From: CAWACP01 sp963832965
Lineage (GTDB): Bacteria > Acidobacteriota > Terriglobia > Bryobacterales > Bryobacteraceae
DNA: 64,000 nucleotides
Reading direction: 5' to 3'
Assembly (NCBI GenBank): GCA_963832965.1
Contig: CAWHVW010000003.1
Coordinates: forward strand, 1,488,001-1,552,000
The notes beneath the pieces are model-generated. The model was not told the DNA's origin, did no database searches, and saw only the letters and a list, made by a program, of their open reading frames with translations. Shown here in pieces: positions 28,802-37,692 of this stretch (its first letter is position 1; each line of letters starts with the position of its first letter). A program made the translations under genes and the position numbers.

Positions 28802-31354
28802 ATGCCAAAACTGGGCGAATACGCACGAAAACGCTCGTTTGACAAGACTCCGGAGCCGAAGCCGGAGGAGCACAAGGCAGTGCCTGCCGGTCAAAGATTC
28901 TTCTGTGTGCAGAGGCACGACGCCACGCGGCTTCATTACGATTTCCGTCTGGAGATGGACGGCGTGCTGAAATCGTGGGCCGTGCCCAAGGGGCCCTCGC
29001 TGGAGCCGCTTTCCAAGCACCTGGCCATGCAGGTGGAGGATCACCCACTCGACTACGGGAACTTCGAAGGCAACATTCCCAAGGGTGAGTACGGCGGGGG
29101 CAGCGTAATGCTGTGGGATCGCGGAACCTGGGAATTGCTCGGCTCAGATCCGGAACAAAGGCAGTTGGAACGCGGCGACCTGAAGTTCCGCCTGCACGGC
29201 GAGAAGTTGAACGGCGAGTTCGCGCTCGTGCTGATGAAGGGTCGCGGCAAAGGCAACGAGTGGCTCATCATCAAGAAGAAGGACGAGGCGGCCGTGCCGG
29301 GGTGGAACGTGGAGGATCACGCGGTCAGCGTGCTCACCGGCCGCACACAGCAGGAGATTGCGGATGACCTGCCGCCGCGCAAGAGCGCCAAGGGCGATGT
29401 GGACCCCGCCAGGCTGCCCGGCGCGCGCAAGGCGCCCATGCCGCTAACGATCACTCCCATGATGGCTTCGCTCGCAGACCGTCCGCCGAGCGGGGAAAAG
29501 TGGCTCTATGAGATCAAATGGGATGGCGTGCGCGCGGTCAGTTTCATCGAAGACGGGCGCCTGCGCATTTTCTCGCGGAATGGGAACCGCTCCGAACAGC
29601 AATATCCAGAGCTCACCGTGCTGCCCCACTTCATAGCGGCGGAGACCGCCATACTCGATGGCGAAATCGCGATCCTCGACGAAAAAGGCCGGTCCAGTTT
29701 CAGTTTGATTCAGCCTCGCATCGGGGTTACCGATCCGAATGCCATCGCGCACCTGGCGCGCAAGTCTCCCGCCACGCTGTTTCTGTTCGATCTGCTCTAC
29801 CTGAATGGCTTCGATCTTCGCGCGGTGCCGCTGGCGGAACGCAAGCGAACCCTGGAGGCCATTCTGAAGCCCGATGAACGGTTCCGTTATTCGCAGCATT
29901 TCGCCGCAAAAGGTGAAGAGATGCTGGAGGCCGCCCGGCAGTCGGGATTGGAAGGCGTGATTGCCAAGCGCGCCGACAGCCCATACGAGGAACGCCGCAG
30001 CCCCGACTGGGTGAAGATCAAGGCCACCAACCGGCAGGAGTTCGTCATTTGCGGCTTCACGCACGGCGAGCGCGAGCACTTCAGCTCGCTGGTTCTCGGG
30101 TTGTATCAGAAGGGCAAGCTGATCCATGTGGGCCAGGTAGGCACGGGATTTACGAACAAGAGCCTGAAGGAGATCTACGGCCGGCTGGAGCCGCTGATCA
30201 CGAAAAAGAGCCCGTTTAGGCAGGCGGCGAAGGCCCTTCGCCAGATCACCTGGGTGAAACCCGAGCTGGTTTGTGAAGTGAAATACCTGGAGTTCACGCC
30301 CGACGGCCAGTTACGCGCGCCGGTGTTTATAGGACTGCGTTTCGACAAACAGCCGGCAGAGACGACTCGCGAAACGCACGAGCCTGTTGCGCCTGCCGCT
30401 GCGTTGATCCCACAAAAATCAGGCGAAGCGGTGCTGGACGTCGATGGACATTCGCTGAAATTCACCAATCTTGGCAAAGTCTTCTATCCGGCCGATGGCG
30501 TCACCAAGCGGGACGTCATCAATTACTACAATGCCGTTGCCGAGCACATCCTGCCACATCTGCGTGATCGTCCCCTATCTCTCAAACGATACCCGAACGG
30601 GATCGACGAGAAGTTCTTCTTCCAAAAGCATGCTGATAATTTCGCGGACTGGATTCGCGTCGAGCCCATCGATTCGGAAACGCGCGGCGACCCCATCCAT
30701 TATGTGATCGCGAATGACCGCGCTACGCTGCTTTATCTGGCTAATCTGGCATGCATCGACCAGAATCCATGGATGAGCCGCGTGGGTTCGCTCGACAAAC
30801 CGGATTTCGCGCTTATCGACCTCGACCCGGTGGAGTGCTCATTCGACTTGATTGTGCAAGCCGCGCAACTCGTACACGAGAAGCTGCGGCTTATTGGGCT
30901 GGAGGGTTATCCCAAGACGACGGGGGGCGATGGGATGCACGTGTACATTCCTCTGGAACCCGTCTACACGTACGACCAGGTGCGCTCATTCGCCGAGGTT
31001 CTGGCGCATCTGGTGACCGGCGACAATCCCGGCCTCTTCACGACGCCCCGCGCGGTGGCGAAACGGAAGAAGGGGCGGGTGTACTTCGACTACTTGCAGA
31101 TTGTGGAAGGGAAAACCATCGCCGCGCCGTATGTGTTGCGGGCCTACGCCGGCGCGCCGGTATCGACTCCGCTGGAATGGCCGGAAGTGAAGAAAGGCGT
31201 GCAGCCCACGGATTTCAACATCCATAACGCGGTTGAGAGATTCCGCGAGCGTGGCGACTTGTTCGCACCGGTGCTGGCGAAACGGCAACGGATCGAGAAC
31301 GCCATCGGACGGCTTAGCGACCTCCTCGCACATGGCAAAGCTCGCGGCACGTAA
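28802..31354 (+). CDS. ligD: ATP-dependent DNA ligase D
   Basis: 850 residues with all three LigD domains in the order phosphoesterase-ligase-polymerase. Phosphoesterase about 1-160 (FCVQRHDATRLHYDFRLEMD); ligase about 200-520 with the adenylated lysine in YEIKWDGVRAVSF and motif VIAKRADSPY; primase/polymerase about 545-840 (KRYPNGIDEKFFFQKH, DLDPVECSFDL, TTGGDGMHVYIPL). This is the non-homologous end-joining ligase that works with Ku; no ku gene lies in the window. Starts 19 bases from rmuC. Confidence 0.97.
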   Translation: MPKLGEYARKRSFDKTPEPKPEEHKAVPAGQRFFCVQRHDATRLHYDFRLEMDGVLKSWAVPKGPSLEPLSKHLAMQVEDHPLDYGNFEGNIPKGEYGGGSVMLWDRGTWELLGSDPEQRQLERGDLKFRLHGEKLNGEFALVLMKGRGKGNEWLIIKKKDEAAVPGWNVEDHAVSVLTGRTQQEIADDLPPRKSAKGDVDPARLPGARKAPMPLTITPMMASLADRPPSGEKWLYEIKWDGVRAVSFIEDGRLRIFSRNGNRSEQQYPELTVLPHFIAAETAILDGEIAILDEKGRSSFSLIQPRIGVTDPNAIAHLARKSPATLFLFDLLYLNGFDLRAVPLAERKRTLEAILKPDERFRYSQHFAAKGEEMLEAARQSGLEGVIAKRADSPYEERRSPDWVKIKATNRQEFVICGFTHGEREHFSSLVLGLYQKGKLIHVGQVGTGFTNKSLKEIYGRLEPLITKKSPFRQAAKALRQITWVKPELVCEVKYLEFTPDGQLRAPVFIGLRFDKQPAETTRETHEPVAPAAALIPQKSGEAVLDVDGHSLKFTNLGKVFYPADGVTKRDVINYYNAVAEHILPHLRDRPLSLKRYPNGIDEKFFFQKHADNFADWIRVEPIDSETRGDPIHYVIANDRATLLYLANLACIDQNPWMSRVGSLDKPDFALIDLDPVECSFDLIVQAAQLVHEKLRLIGLEGYPKTTGGDGMHVYIPLEPVYTYDQVRSFAEVLAHLVTGDNPGLFTTPRAVAKRKKGRVYFDYLQIVEGKTIAAPYVLRAYAGAPVSTPLEWPEVKKGVQPTDFNIHNAVERFRERGDLFAPVLAKRQRIENAIGRLSDLLAHGKARGT

Positions 31355-31427
31355 AGCGTCCGAAAGCCCGCTGCAGACTGGGAGGCCTCCAGACGAGCCG
31401 GGTCATTGCGGACGCTCCTATGACCCG
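31355..31427. repeat. Nested intergenic palindromes after ligD
   Basis: Three overlapping dyads lie in 73 bases: AGCGTCCG (31355-31362) pairs with CGGACGCT (31409-31416); the ten-base perfect palindrome GGAGGCCTCC is at 31381-31390; and CGGGTCAT (31399-31406) pairs with ATGACCCG (31420-31427). They may terminate ligD and the convergent oxidase gene, or be a dispersed REP-like element. Confidence 0.5.
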
Positions 31428-31465
31428 CTTGCGGCGTCCCGTCGTGAGTGAAGAAGCGTAAGCTT

Positions 31466-32131
31466 TCATCCCCGGAACCACAACAGGAGGAACAGCCCCA
31501 GCCACAGGCCGTCCATCACGTGCCAGTAAAGTGTGGCCCCGTCAGCGCGTTCGCGGACGCGCGCCTTGTTGGCCTCTCGCCACGAGGGGAAAACTGCGCG
31601 GAGCAGCATATACCAGAGCATAAGAATGCCGGCGATCAGGTGAATTCCGTGCACGCCGGTGAAAAGGTAAAAGAAAAAACTGTGCGGGTTCGCCTCCACG
31701 AAAACGCCTTGCGCGGCCAGTTCGCGCCAGGCTTCCACCTGCATACCCAGAAATATGCACCCCAGCGAGAGCGTTGCGGTGAGGGAGGAGCGATTGAGCG
31801 ACCGGCGTGCCGCTTCACAGGTGAAGCTGCTTAGCAGCAGCACCACCGTGCTGCCGATAAGAATTCGCGGTAGCCGCACCGGCTCCCAGAATTTCGGATT
31901 GCTCGATCGAACGATGTAGGCCACTGCCAGGGCAACAAACAGCGTGGTGATGGCGATCACCGCGGTCCACATGGCTGCGCGATAAAGGCCGGGGCGCCAG
32001 CGGTCGCGTCCATCGTCCCCTCCACCGTCGCCGCCCGGGTGGAAGTCGTCTACACCCCCGCCGCCCTGCCCGGTTCCCGGGACTCTCTCAACCGGCTCGA
32101 CAATTGGCTTCTCGGTAACCGTAGCAGCCAT
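31466..32131 (-). CDS. Cytochrome c oxidase subunit III family protein
   Basis: 221 residues. A Gly/Asp-rich soluble N-terminus (about 1-45) is followed by about five transmembrane segments (AVIAITTLFVALAVAYIV; ILIGSTVVLLLSSFTCEAA; SLGCIFLGMQVEAW; FFYLFTGVHGIHLIAGILML; YWHVMDGLWLGLFLLLW). The Glu in LGMQVEAW and the HGIHLI and YWHVMDGLW motifs match subunit III of haem-copper oxidases. No subunit I or II gene is nearby, so it is an orphan here. Confidence 0.88.
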   Translation of the reverse strand: MAATVTEKPIVEPVERVPGTGQGGGGVDDFHPGGDGGGDDGRDRWRPGLYRAAMWTAVIAITTLFVALAVAYIVRSSNPKFWEPVRLPRILIGSTVVLLLSSFTCEAARRSLNRSSLTATLSLGCIFLGMQVEAWRELAAQGVFVEANPHSFFFYLFTGVHGIHLIAGILMLWYMLLRAVFPSWREANKARVRERADGATLYWHVMDGLWLGLFLLLWFRG

Positions 32132-32167
32132 CGCTCGTTGTGGGATGCGCCCGGCCGAGTGGAGGAC

Positions 32168-32737
32168 TCAGGCGTTTGCGGTGCCGGCAATGCCCAGGTC
32201 GGCGGCGTGCGCCTTCATCGCTTCAATGCAAAAATCGATGTGTTGATCGAGGTCAACACCCAGTTCCTGAGCGCCGTTGATGATATCGTCGCGGCTAACC
32301 GAGCGTGCGAAGGCCTTGTCTTTCATCTTCTTGCGGACTGATTTGGCGTCCACCTCGAAAATGCTGCGATTGGGCTTAACGTAGGAGACGGCCGTGAGAA
32401 AACCGGCCAGTTCGTCGCAGGCGAAAAGCGTTTTCTCCAGCCGTGAATCGCGCGAAACGCCGCTGTAGTTGGCATGCGATAGGATGGCGCGCCGGATTTC
32501 AGCGTCAATGCCGCGCTCGGCCAGGATCGGCTCGCCCTTCATCGGGTGGTCTGGCGCGTTGGGGTGCATTTCGTAGTCGAAATCGTGAAGGAGGGCGGTT
32601 ACTGACCACTTTGCCTCGTCCTCGTCGAAATGGCGCGCGTAGGCTGTGACGCAGGCTTCCACGGCGAGGGCGTGGCGGCGCAGGCTGTCTGACCTGGTGA
32701 ACTCGCAGAGAAGTTCCCAGGCTTGCGGGCGGTCCAT
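32168..32737 (-). CDS. HD-domain phosphohydrolase
   Basis: 189 residues, soluble. The metal-binding HD pattern is visible: RRHALAVEA near the start, LLHDFDYEMHP (the HD pair) and AILSHANYSG further on. Similar small HD hydrolases act on nucleotides or have unknown substrates. The C-terminal segment (SVRKKMKDKAFARSVSRDDI) is conserved in this subfamily. It lies 36 bases upstream of the oxidase subunit gene on the same strand, possibly co-transcribed. Confidence 0.88.
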   Translation of the reverse strand: MDRPQAWELLCEFTRSDSLRRHALAVEACVTAYARHFDEDEAKWSVTALLHDFDYEMHPNAPDHPMKGEPILAERGIDAEIRRAILSHANYSGVSRDSRLEKTLFACDELAGFLTAVSYVKPNRSIFEVDAKSVRKKMKDKAFARSVSRDDIINGAQELGVDLDQHIDFCIEAMKAHAADLGIAGTANA

Positions 32738-32821
32738 CGGGTCTATCTTAACTTGGGCGAGGGAAGAGAATCCGACCCCTGTGTGTCCGGCTGCGGGAAC
32801 CGGTCCGCGCGGGCATCTCGA

Positions 32822-35269
32822 CTAGTGACCGACCTGCCAAGCGGATACGTGATTTGGGTCCAGAGCCAGCAGCGCTTCCATGAGATAGTAATCGCCGTAG
32901 ACCAACATGCCATCGGCCGGGTGCGTGCCGCACCCGTGACGCAGCGCTCCAGTTGGCGACAAGTAGCGAGTGATGAGCGTTTGCACGATGCGTTCCGCCT
33001 CATCCCGATACGTTGCGTTGCCTGTTAGTTCCGACAAGCGTAACAGACCACAGGCGAGGATCGCGGCGGCCGAGGAATCGCGATTTCGAAACAAGACGCC
33101 CTCGTCGTTGAAATCGTACCAGGGCACGCCGTCCTCGGGGAGGTGAGAGACAGCGTAGTCAGCGAGTTTCTCTGCCGCCGCGAGCAGCGATGCATCGTGG
33201 GTGGCGCGATACGCTTCAGTGAATCCATAGACGGCCCATGCCTGGCCGCGCGACCACGTCGTGTCGGCGGCGAATCCCTGATGGGTGTGGGTGAACGTGG
33301 GCTGGCCGGTAGCCGGATTGTAGTGGACTGATTGCGATGTCGAGCCGTCGGGCCGCACCAGCCATTCGGCGGCGCGCAGCGCGTGTTTGAGACCCACGTC
33401 GCGCCACTGCGGATCGCCGGTTTCGCGAGACGCCCACCACCAGATCTGCAGGTTCATCATAGTGTCGATGATGGTGTCGTCGCCGCCTACTTTCCATGAC
33501 GCTACCAGATTGGTGGCCGGGTTGTAGAGCTGCTTGAGGCGAGCGGCAGCGGCCAGACCATCGGCGCGGTATCGCCCGTCCCTGGTCAGCTCGTACGCGG
33601 GAACGGAAGAGTAGAAATTGAGGAAGCCGGTATCGTGGTTTTGCTTTGACTCACTGCCCTGGATACGCGACGTCCACAACTCCGCCCAGGTGCGGTAACG
33701 CGGGTCGTGGGTGGCGGCGAAGAGCTTCCAGAGTTCGCCCGCCCAGAAGCCGCCCGTCCAGTAGTAGCCGTTTTGCGGCTTCCAATCGCCATCGTTGGAA
33801 CCGTCGGTAAAGAAACCGGCTCCGGTGGCCGGGTCCGCGGCTCCGGCTGCGGTCGATCGAATCAACGGCTCAAACCGGTTGGCGGTTCGGTCGGCGGCCT
33901 GACGCAGGAGCGTGAAGGCTTCCACATAGGTCCGCTGCACCGGGACGAGAGTGTCGGGAGGCGCGGTTTCGGGGCCTGAGGATTCGGAGAGAACGTTCAC
34001 CGTCGAGGGTTGCGCCATTCGGCTGCCCACATCGGCGAGGTACGCGAGGAAGCTTTCACGAGTTGGCTTGGCCGCGATGGGGTGAATGGTCGCGCGGCCG
34101 ACGCCAGTTAACGCTTCCGTGCCTTCCTGATCCCAGATGGCGGCAACGTACCAGTGGGCCGAGTTGTCGCGCGGGCGTACGCCGATCAGGAGATTCGAAT
34201 CGTCCTTTGCTTCGTCGCCAGCTTGCTGCTCGGGGAGAAGCACGGCGACCCCCAGGTTTTCGTCCGCGAGGTCGCTGTCCTGGGCACGGTTGCCAGAGAG
34301 CACCACCTGTGGTCCCCATGTGGCCAGCCCGCGCACGTTTGGAATCGACAGGCTGAGCTTTGCGGCCGCGGGTTTGAGGGGAACTCCGGTGACGAGGGGA
34401 AGGCCGTCGGCCCCTTCTATTGTGATGCGATGTTCGAACCCGTGTTCGCCGGCCCATTGCGTGATGCGGCTGGCTAAATGAATGGAGCGGCCGGCGATGC
34501 TCCACTGCTTGTATTCAATCTCGACGATGGAACGAACCGGACCCGAAGCAACCACGCGCCACTTCCGTTCGGAAACGTCGGAGACGTGTTCGGTCTGGCC
34601 GTTAACAAGCACCCCAATGCCTCCGGGGCCGATAGATTTGCCGATGCCGTAGATATCGCGGCCGAGCGGGCTTTCGCGGTGATAGACGTACTCGGGCGAG
34701 GCGAAGAGATCGAGGTAGAGGCCCGGGCGCCGCTTACCGAAAAGGTCGATGGCGTTGCGCTTGTCGAAGTAGAGGCGCCAGGCGGTGTGTTCGGATTCCC
34801 AGCCAGGGCCTTCATAGTGCGGGGCGAAGCGCGCATAGGTGCGCCTCGGATACTCCGAGCGCAGGCGCTGGATGGCGGCCGGCTCGCCCCACGCGATGGT
34901 CACAATGCGCGTCTGCTGCGGCTTCAAGTCGATCTGAAAGGCGAGTTCGCCGTACTTGCCGTCGCCATCAAGATCGTCGGCCTGGGAGGGAAGTTCCTCC
35001 GTTTGGAGGGTGCGCGCGTCTTCGCTCAGTGTTGCGGCGTCACTGGTGGTAACGATGGCGCTTCCCGCGGCAAAATCAGGCGCGATCCGTTTGATGGCGG
35101 CGACGGGTATGGCGATGTCCTCGGCCAGACGGGCCTGGGCAGACGGATTGGACACGGCGAGCTTTACAACCTCAATACGAGGCGCGGCGGAAACTGCCGA
35201 AACCAATGCCAGGATTATCCATCCCGCCCGGCTCCATGACTGTCGTGACCCGTCAGGCCGGCGGTTCAT
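32822..35269 (-). CDS. Exported DUF4861-GH88 fusion, unsaturated uronyl hydrolase
   Basis: 815 residues with a signal peptide (GWIILALVSAVSAAP). Residues about 30-430 match the DUF4861 domain found in pectin/uronate clusters (DDLDGDGKYGELAFQIDL; YGIGKSIGPGGIGVL). Residues about 460-800 form a GH88 (alpha/alpha)6 barrel: NGYYWTGGFWAGELWKLF, the Asp in KQNHDTGFLNF, the second Asp in DTIIDTMMNLQIWWW, and WSRGQAWAVYGF. GH88 enzymes remove unsaturated uronic acids from lyase-cut polysaccharides. The start overlaps the isomerase stop by four bases, so both are in one operon. Confidence 0.9.
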   Translation of the reverse strand: MNRRPDGSRQSWSRAGWIILALVSAVSAAPRIEVVKLAVSNPSAQARLAEDIAIPVAAIKRIAPDFAAGSAIVTTSDAATLSEDARTLQTEELPSQADDLDGDGKYGELAFQIDLKPQQTRIVTIAWGEPAAIQRLRSEYPRRTYARFAPHYEGPGWESEHTAWRLYFDKRNAIDLFGKRRPGLYLDLFASPEYVYHRESPLGRDIYGIGKSIGPGGIGVLVNGQTEHVSDVSERKWRVVASGPVRSIVEIEYKQWSIAGRSIHLASRITQWAGEHGFEHRITIEGADGLPLVTGVPLKPAAAKLSLSIPNVRGLATWGPQVVLSGNRAQDSDLADENLGVAVLLPEQQAGDEAKDDSNLLIGVRPRDNSAHWYVAAIWDQEGTEALTGVGRATIHPIAAKPTRESFLAYLADVGSRMAQPSTVNVLSESSGPETAPPDTLVPVQRTYVEAFTLLRQAADRTANRFEPLIRSTAAGAADPATGAGFFTDGSNDGDWKPQNGYYWTGGFWAGELWKLFAATHDPRYRTWAELWTSRIQGSESKQNHDTGFLNFYSSVPAYELTRDGRYRADGLAAAARLKQLYNPATNLVASWKVGGDDTIIDTMMNLQIWWWASRETGDPQWRDVGLKHALRAAEWLVRPDGSTSQSVHYNPATGQPTFTHTHQGFAADTTWSRGQAWAVYGFTEAYRATHDASLLAAAEKLADYAVSHLPEDGVPWYDFNDEGVLFRNRDSSAAAILACGLLRLSELTGNATYRDEAERIVQTLITRYLSPTGALRHGCGTHPADGMLVYGDYYLMEALLALDPNHVSAWQVGH

Positions 35270-36099
35270 TTTGCCGTGGCCTGCGACGCCTCAAGGCCGC
35301 TCCCGGCAGCGGCATATTCGGGCTGCACGTTCACCACGCCAAATTGACGATCTTCGGTCTCGCGGTGTGCTGCCATCATCCACAGAAATCCGATCGATCC
35401 GCCGGGCGCGGCAACGTTGGGATGGTATCCCGCGGGCATGACGACGCAATCGCCCTCGCGGACCACCACGGCCAGCTCGGGCTCCGTGGGGTTGGTGTAA
35501 ACAAGTTGAATGCCCCAGGCGGGCGGGGGCATGTTGATGTACAGATAGGCCTCCTCCAGCATGCGCGCGTGCTCGTGAGGCGGCCAGGATGTCCAGTTGC
35601 CGGGCTCGCTCAGAGTGACGCCGGCGAGAATGCGGCCCGCCTCCACGTTCCGGCCAATCAGAATGTTGAGATCGCGCGTGGTGTTCGCTCCCCCGGCGAC
35701 GAAGTGAAGGGCCGGGTCCTGGCGAACCTCAGCGAACGGCACGAATTGCAACGGGTAGCTGCCCGACACGGGAGCGGAAACCTCCGCGAGATCGCAGCCT
35801 TCGGCTGTAGAAATGCAGGCTGTGGAATCGCGCGGAACGTAGAGCGCATCGTAAGGCGCCAGGCGAAAGGTTTCCCGCGCCACCACCACCAAGGCCGTAC
35901 CCCCCAGCGCGATGAGACCGGTTTCCCGCCCGCCGGTATTGAAGGTCACGGCCTGCCCCGCGTCCAGAATGACGCGCCCATAGTGCAACTGCCGGACGGC
36001 GCCCATGCTGGGGGCCAGCCACTCGGTGCGTCCCTTCCTCCGGTGGGTGGCCCGGACGACGCATTCTTTCGCGGTGATCGGCAAAGGTTCGGCGCTCAT
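35266..36099 (-). CDS. IolB/KduI-family cupin isomerase
   Basis: 277 residues, double cupin. The metal site is visible in SWPPHEHARMLEEAYLYI and the closing PAGYHPNVAAPGGSIGFLW. These motifs are closer to 5-deoxy-glucuronate isomerase (IolB) than to KduI, but the neighbours (GH88, KduD-type dehydrogenase, IclR) point to uronate breakdown, where the KduI reaction is expected. Either it makes inositol-pathway intermediates, or an IolB-type fold does the 5-keto-4-deoxyuronate isomerisation; context favours the second. Start 63 bases from the divergent regulator. Confidence 0.82.
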   Translation of the reverse strand: MSAEPLPITAKECVVRATHRRKGRTEWLAPSMGAVRQLHYGRVILDAGQAVTFNTGGRETGLIALGGTALVVVARETFRLAPYDALYVPRDSTACISTAEGCDLAEVSAPVSGSYPLQFVPFAEVRQDPALHFVAGGANTTRDLNILIGRNVEAGRILAGVTLSEPGNWTSWPPHEHARMLEEAYLYINMPPPAWGIQLVYTNPTEPELAVVVREGDCVVMPAGYHPNVAAPGGSIGFLWMMAAHRETEDRQFGVVNVQPEYAAAGSGLEASQATAK

Positions 36100-36152
36100 T
36101 GGAAATCTCCGCCATTCAGTTTATCAACCCAGGACCGCGATGCGACTCACGC

Positions 36153-36171
36153 TGTTTTACAATGTGGAACA
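36153..36171. promoter_or_regulatory. Palindromic operator between uronate genes and iclR-type regulator
   Basis: TGTTTTACAATGTGGAACA: 19 bases with dyad symmetry around the central A; every position matches its partner except two T/G pairs on each side. Length, symmetry and the T-rich/A-rich arms resemble KdgR/IclR-family operators. It lies right before the start of the regulator gene and 54 bases from the divergent isomerase start, a natural place for control of both transcripts. Confidence 0.55.
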
Positions 36172-36173
36172 GC

Positions 36174-36926
36174 ATGGCCGCGGTCCGGGTGTTGCAAAAA
36201 GCGCTCGACGTCCTGGAGATCGTTCAGGCGCGTGACTCAGGTTACACGCTGGCGGACCTGGCACGCGCCGCGGGGCTGCCCAAGACGACGGTTTATCGCA
36301 TTCTGGCCACGCTCGAAGGACGCGGTTACCTGGACCGCGGACCCGATGGCGAATACCGCCTTGCCAGGAAGACGTTCGAGCTCCGGCGGCACGATTCGGT
36401 GGAGCGAGTTCTCCTGGAGGCATCGTGGCCATGCCTGGAGAAGCTGTCGGAACGGTGCCTGGAGACGGTGAATCTGGGAATTCTGGACGCGGGCGAGGTA
36501 GTGGTGATCAGCACGGTGGAGAGCCCTTTGACCGTGAGGATGTCCTCAAAGGTAGGCAATCGGCGGCATCTGCATTCCACCGGTCTCGGTAAGGTTTTGC
36601 TGGCCGCTTTACCGGAAAAGGAGGCGATGCGGTTGGTACGGATCAAGGGGATGCCCCGGCTCGCACGCAATACCATCACCACCCGGCAGGCGCTGGCGGC
36701 CGAGTTGGCGCGCGTGCGCAAGAACGGCTATGCAATCGACAACAAAGAGAACGAAGCGGACGGACGTTGCATCGCCGCGCCGATTCCAGGGCGTGACGGG
36801 AGGACCATGGCGGCGCTCAGCGTTTCGGGTCCCGAGTTTCGTCTGGACATGTCCCGCGCGAAAGCACTCGTACCCGAGTTGACCGCGGTATGCGCGCACA
36901 TCGCGGAGTCTATGAGGTCCCGATGA
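36174..36926 (+). CDS. IclR-family transcriptional regulator
   Basis: 250 residues from the ATG of MAAVRVLQKALDVLE. N-terminal winged helix-turn-helix (LADLARAAGLPKTTVYRILA, wing GRGYLDRG), then the IclR effector-binding domain (GRCIAAPIPGRDGR). IclR proteins in uronate clusters (KdgR type) sense keto-deoxy sugar acids. ATG codons at 36162 (inside the likely operator) and further upstream are alternatives. Its stop overlaps the start of the dehydrogenase gene (ATGA), so regulator and dehydrogenase are co-transcribed. Confidence 0.92.
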   Translation: MAAVRVLQKALDVLEIVQARDSGYTLADLARAAGLPKTTVYRILATLEGRGYLDRGPDGEYRLARKTFELRRHDSVERVLLEASWPCLEKLSERCLETVNLGILDAGEVVVISTVESPLTVRMSSKVGNRRHLHSTGLGKVLLAALPEKEAMRLVRIKGMPRLARNTITTRQALAAELARVRKNGYAIDNKENEADGRCIAAPIPGRDGRTMAALSVSGPEFRLDMSRAKALVPELTAVCAHIAESMRSR

Positions 36927-37690
36927 TTCTCGATCGCTTCAAACTGGACGGCAGGACGGCGCTCGTCACCGGAGCGCGCCGTGGGATTGGCAAAGCTTTG
37001 GCCATAGCGCTTGCCGAAGCGGGCGCTGATATCGTGGGGGCCAGCGCGGAGATGGAAGCGGCAGGCAGCGCGGTAGAACGGGAGATCATCAGGATCGGCC
37101 GCCGCTTTTGGGGTTACCGGTGCGACCTGTCGAATCGCGCCGACGTGTATGCGCTGATCGCGAAAGTGAAAAGCGAGTGCCCGCCGGTGGACATCCTGGT
37201 CAACAATGGCGGCACCATTCTGCGGAAGCCCGCCGAGGAACATCCCGACGAATACTGGGACCGCATCATAGAGATCGACCTGAACGCGCAGTGGGTTCTG
37301 GCCCGCGAGTTCGGACGCGACATGCTGACCCGCGGCGGGGGAAAAATCGTCTTTACGGCCTCGCTGCTCAGTTTTCAAGGCGGCGTCACCGTTCCCGGGT
37401 ACGCCGCGGCAAAAGGGGGAGTAGCGCAATTGACGAAAGCACTTGCCAACGAGTGGGCCGGGCGTAACGTGCAGGTGAATGCCATCGCGCCCGGATACAT
37501 TGCGACGGACAACACTGCGGCGCTGCGCGCCGATGCCGTGCGAAATCCAGCCATTCTGGCGCGCATTCCCGCAGGGCGCTGGGGAGAACCGGCGGATCTG
37601 GCGGGCGCGGTGGTTTTCCTCGCGTCGGCGGCTTCCGATTACGTGAGCGGTACGGTACTAACGGTAGATGGCGGATGGATGGGACGGTGA
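36923..37690 (+). CDS. kduD: KduD-type SDR oxidoreductase (2-deoxy-D-gluconate 3-dehydrogenase)
   Basis: 255 residues, short-chain dehydrogenase: cofactor motif TGARRGIGKALA, NNGG (LVNNGGTILRKPAEE), catalytic Ser in FTASLLSFQGG and Tyr-x-x-x-Lys in GYAAAKGG, C-terminal TVDGGWMGR. The pattern NNGGTILRKPAEE is characteristic of KduD, which reduces 2,5-diketo-3-deoxygluconate in uronate degradation. The start was chosen at the ATGA overlap with the regulator. Neighbouring GH88 and isomerase genes support the role. Confidence 0.88.
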   Translation: MILDRFKLDGRTALVTGARRGIGKALAIALAEAGADIVGASAEMEAAGSAVEREIIRIGRRFWGYRCDLSNRADVYALIAKVKSECPPVDILVNNGGTILRKPAEEHPDEYWDRIIEIDLNAQWVLAREFGRDMLTRGGGKIVFTASLLSFQGGVTVPGYAAAKGGVAQLTKALANEWAGRNVQVNAIAPGYIATDNTAALRADAVRNPAILARIPAGRWGEPADLAGAVVFLASAASDYVSGTVLTVDGGWMGR

Positions 37691-37692
37691 CC

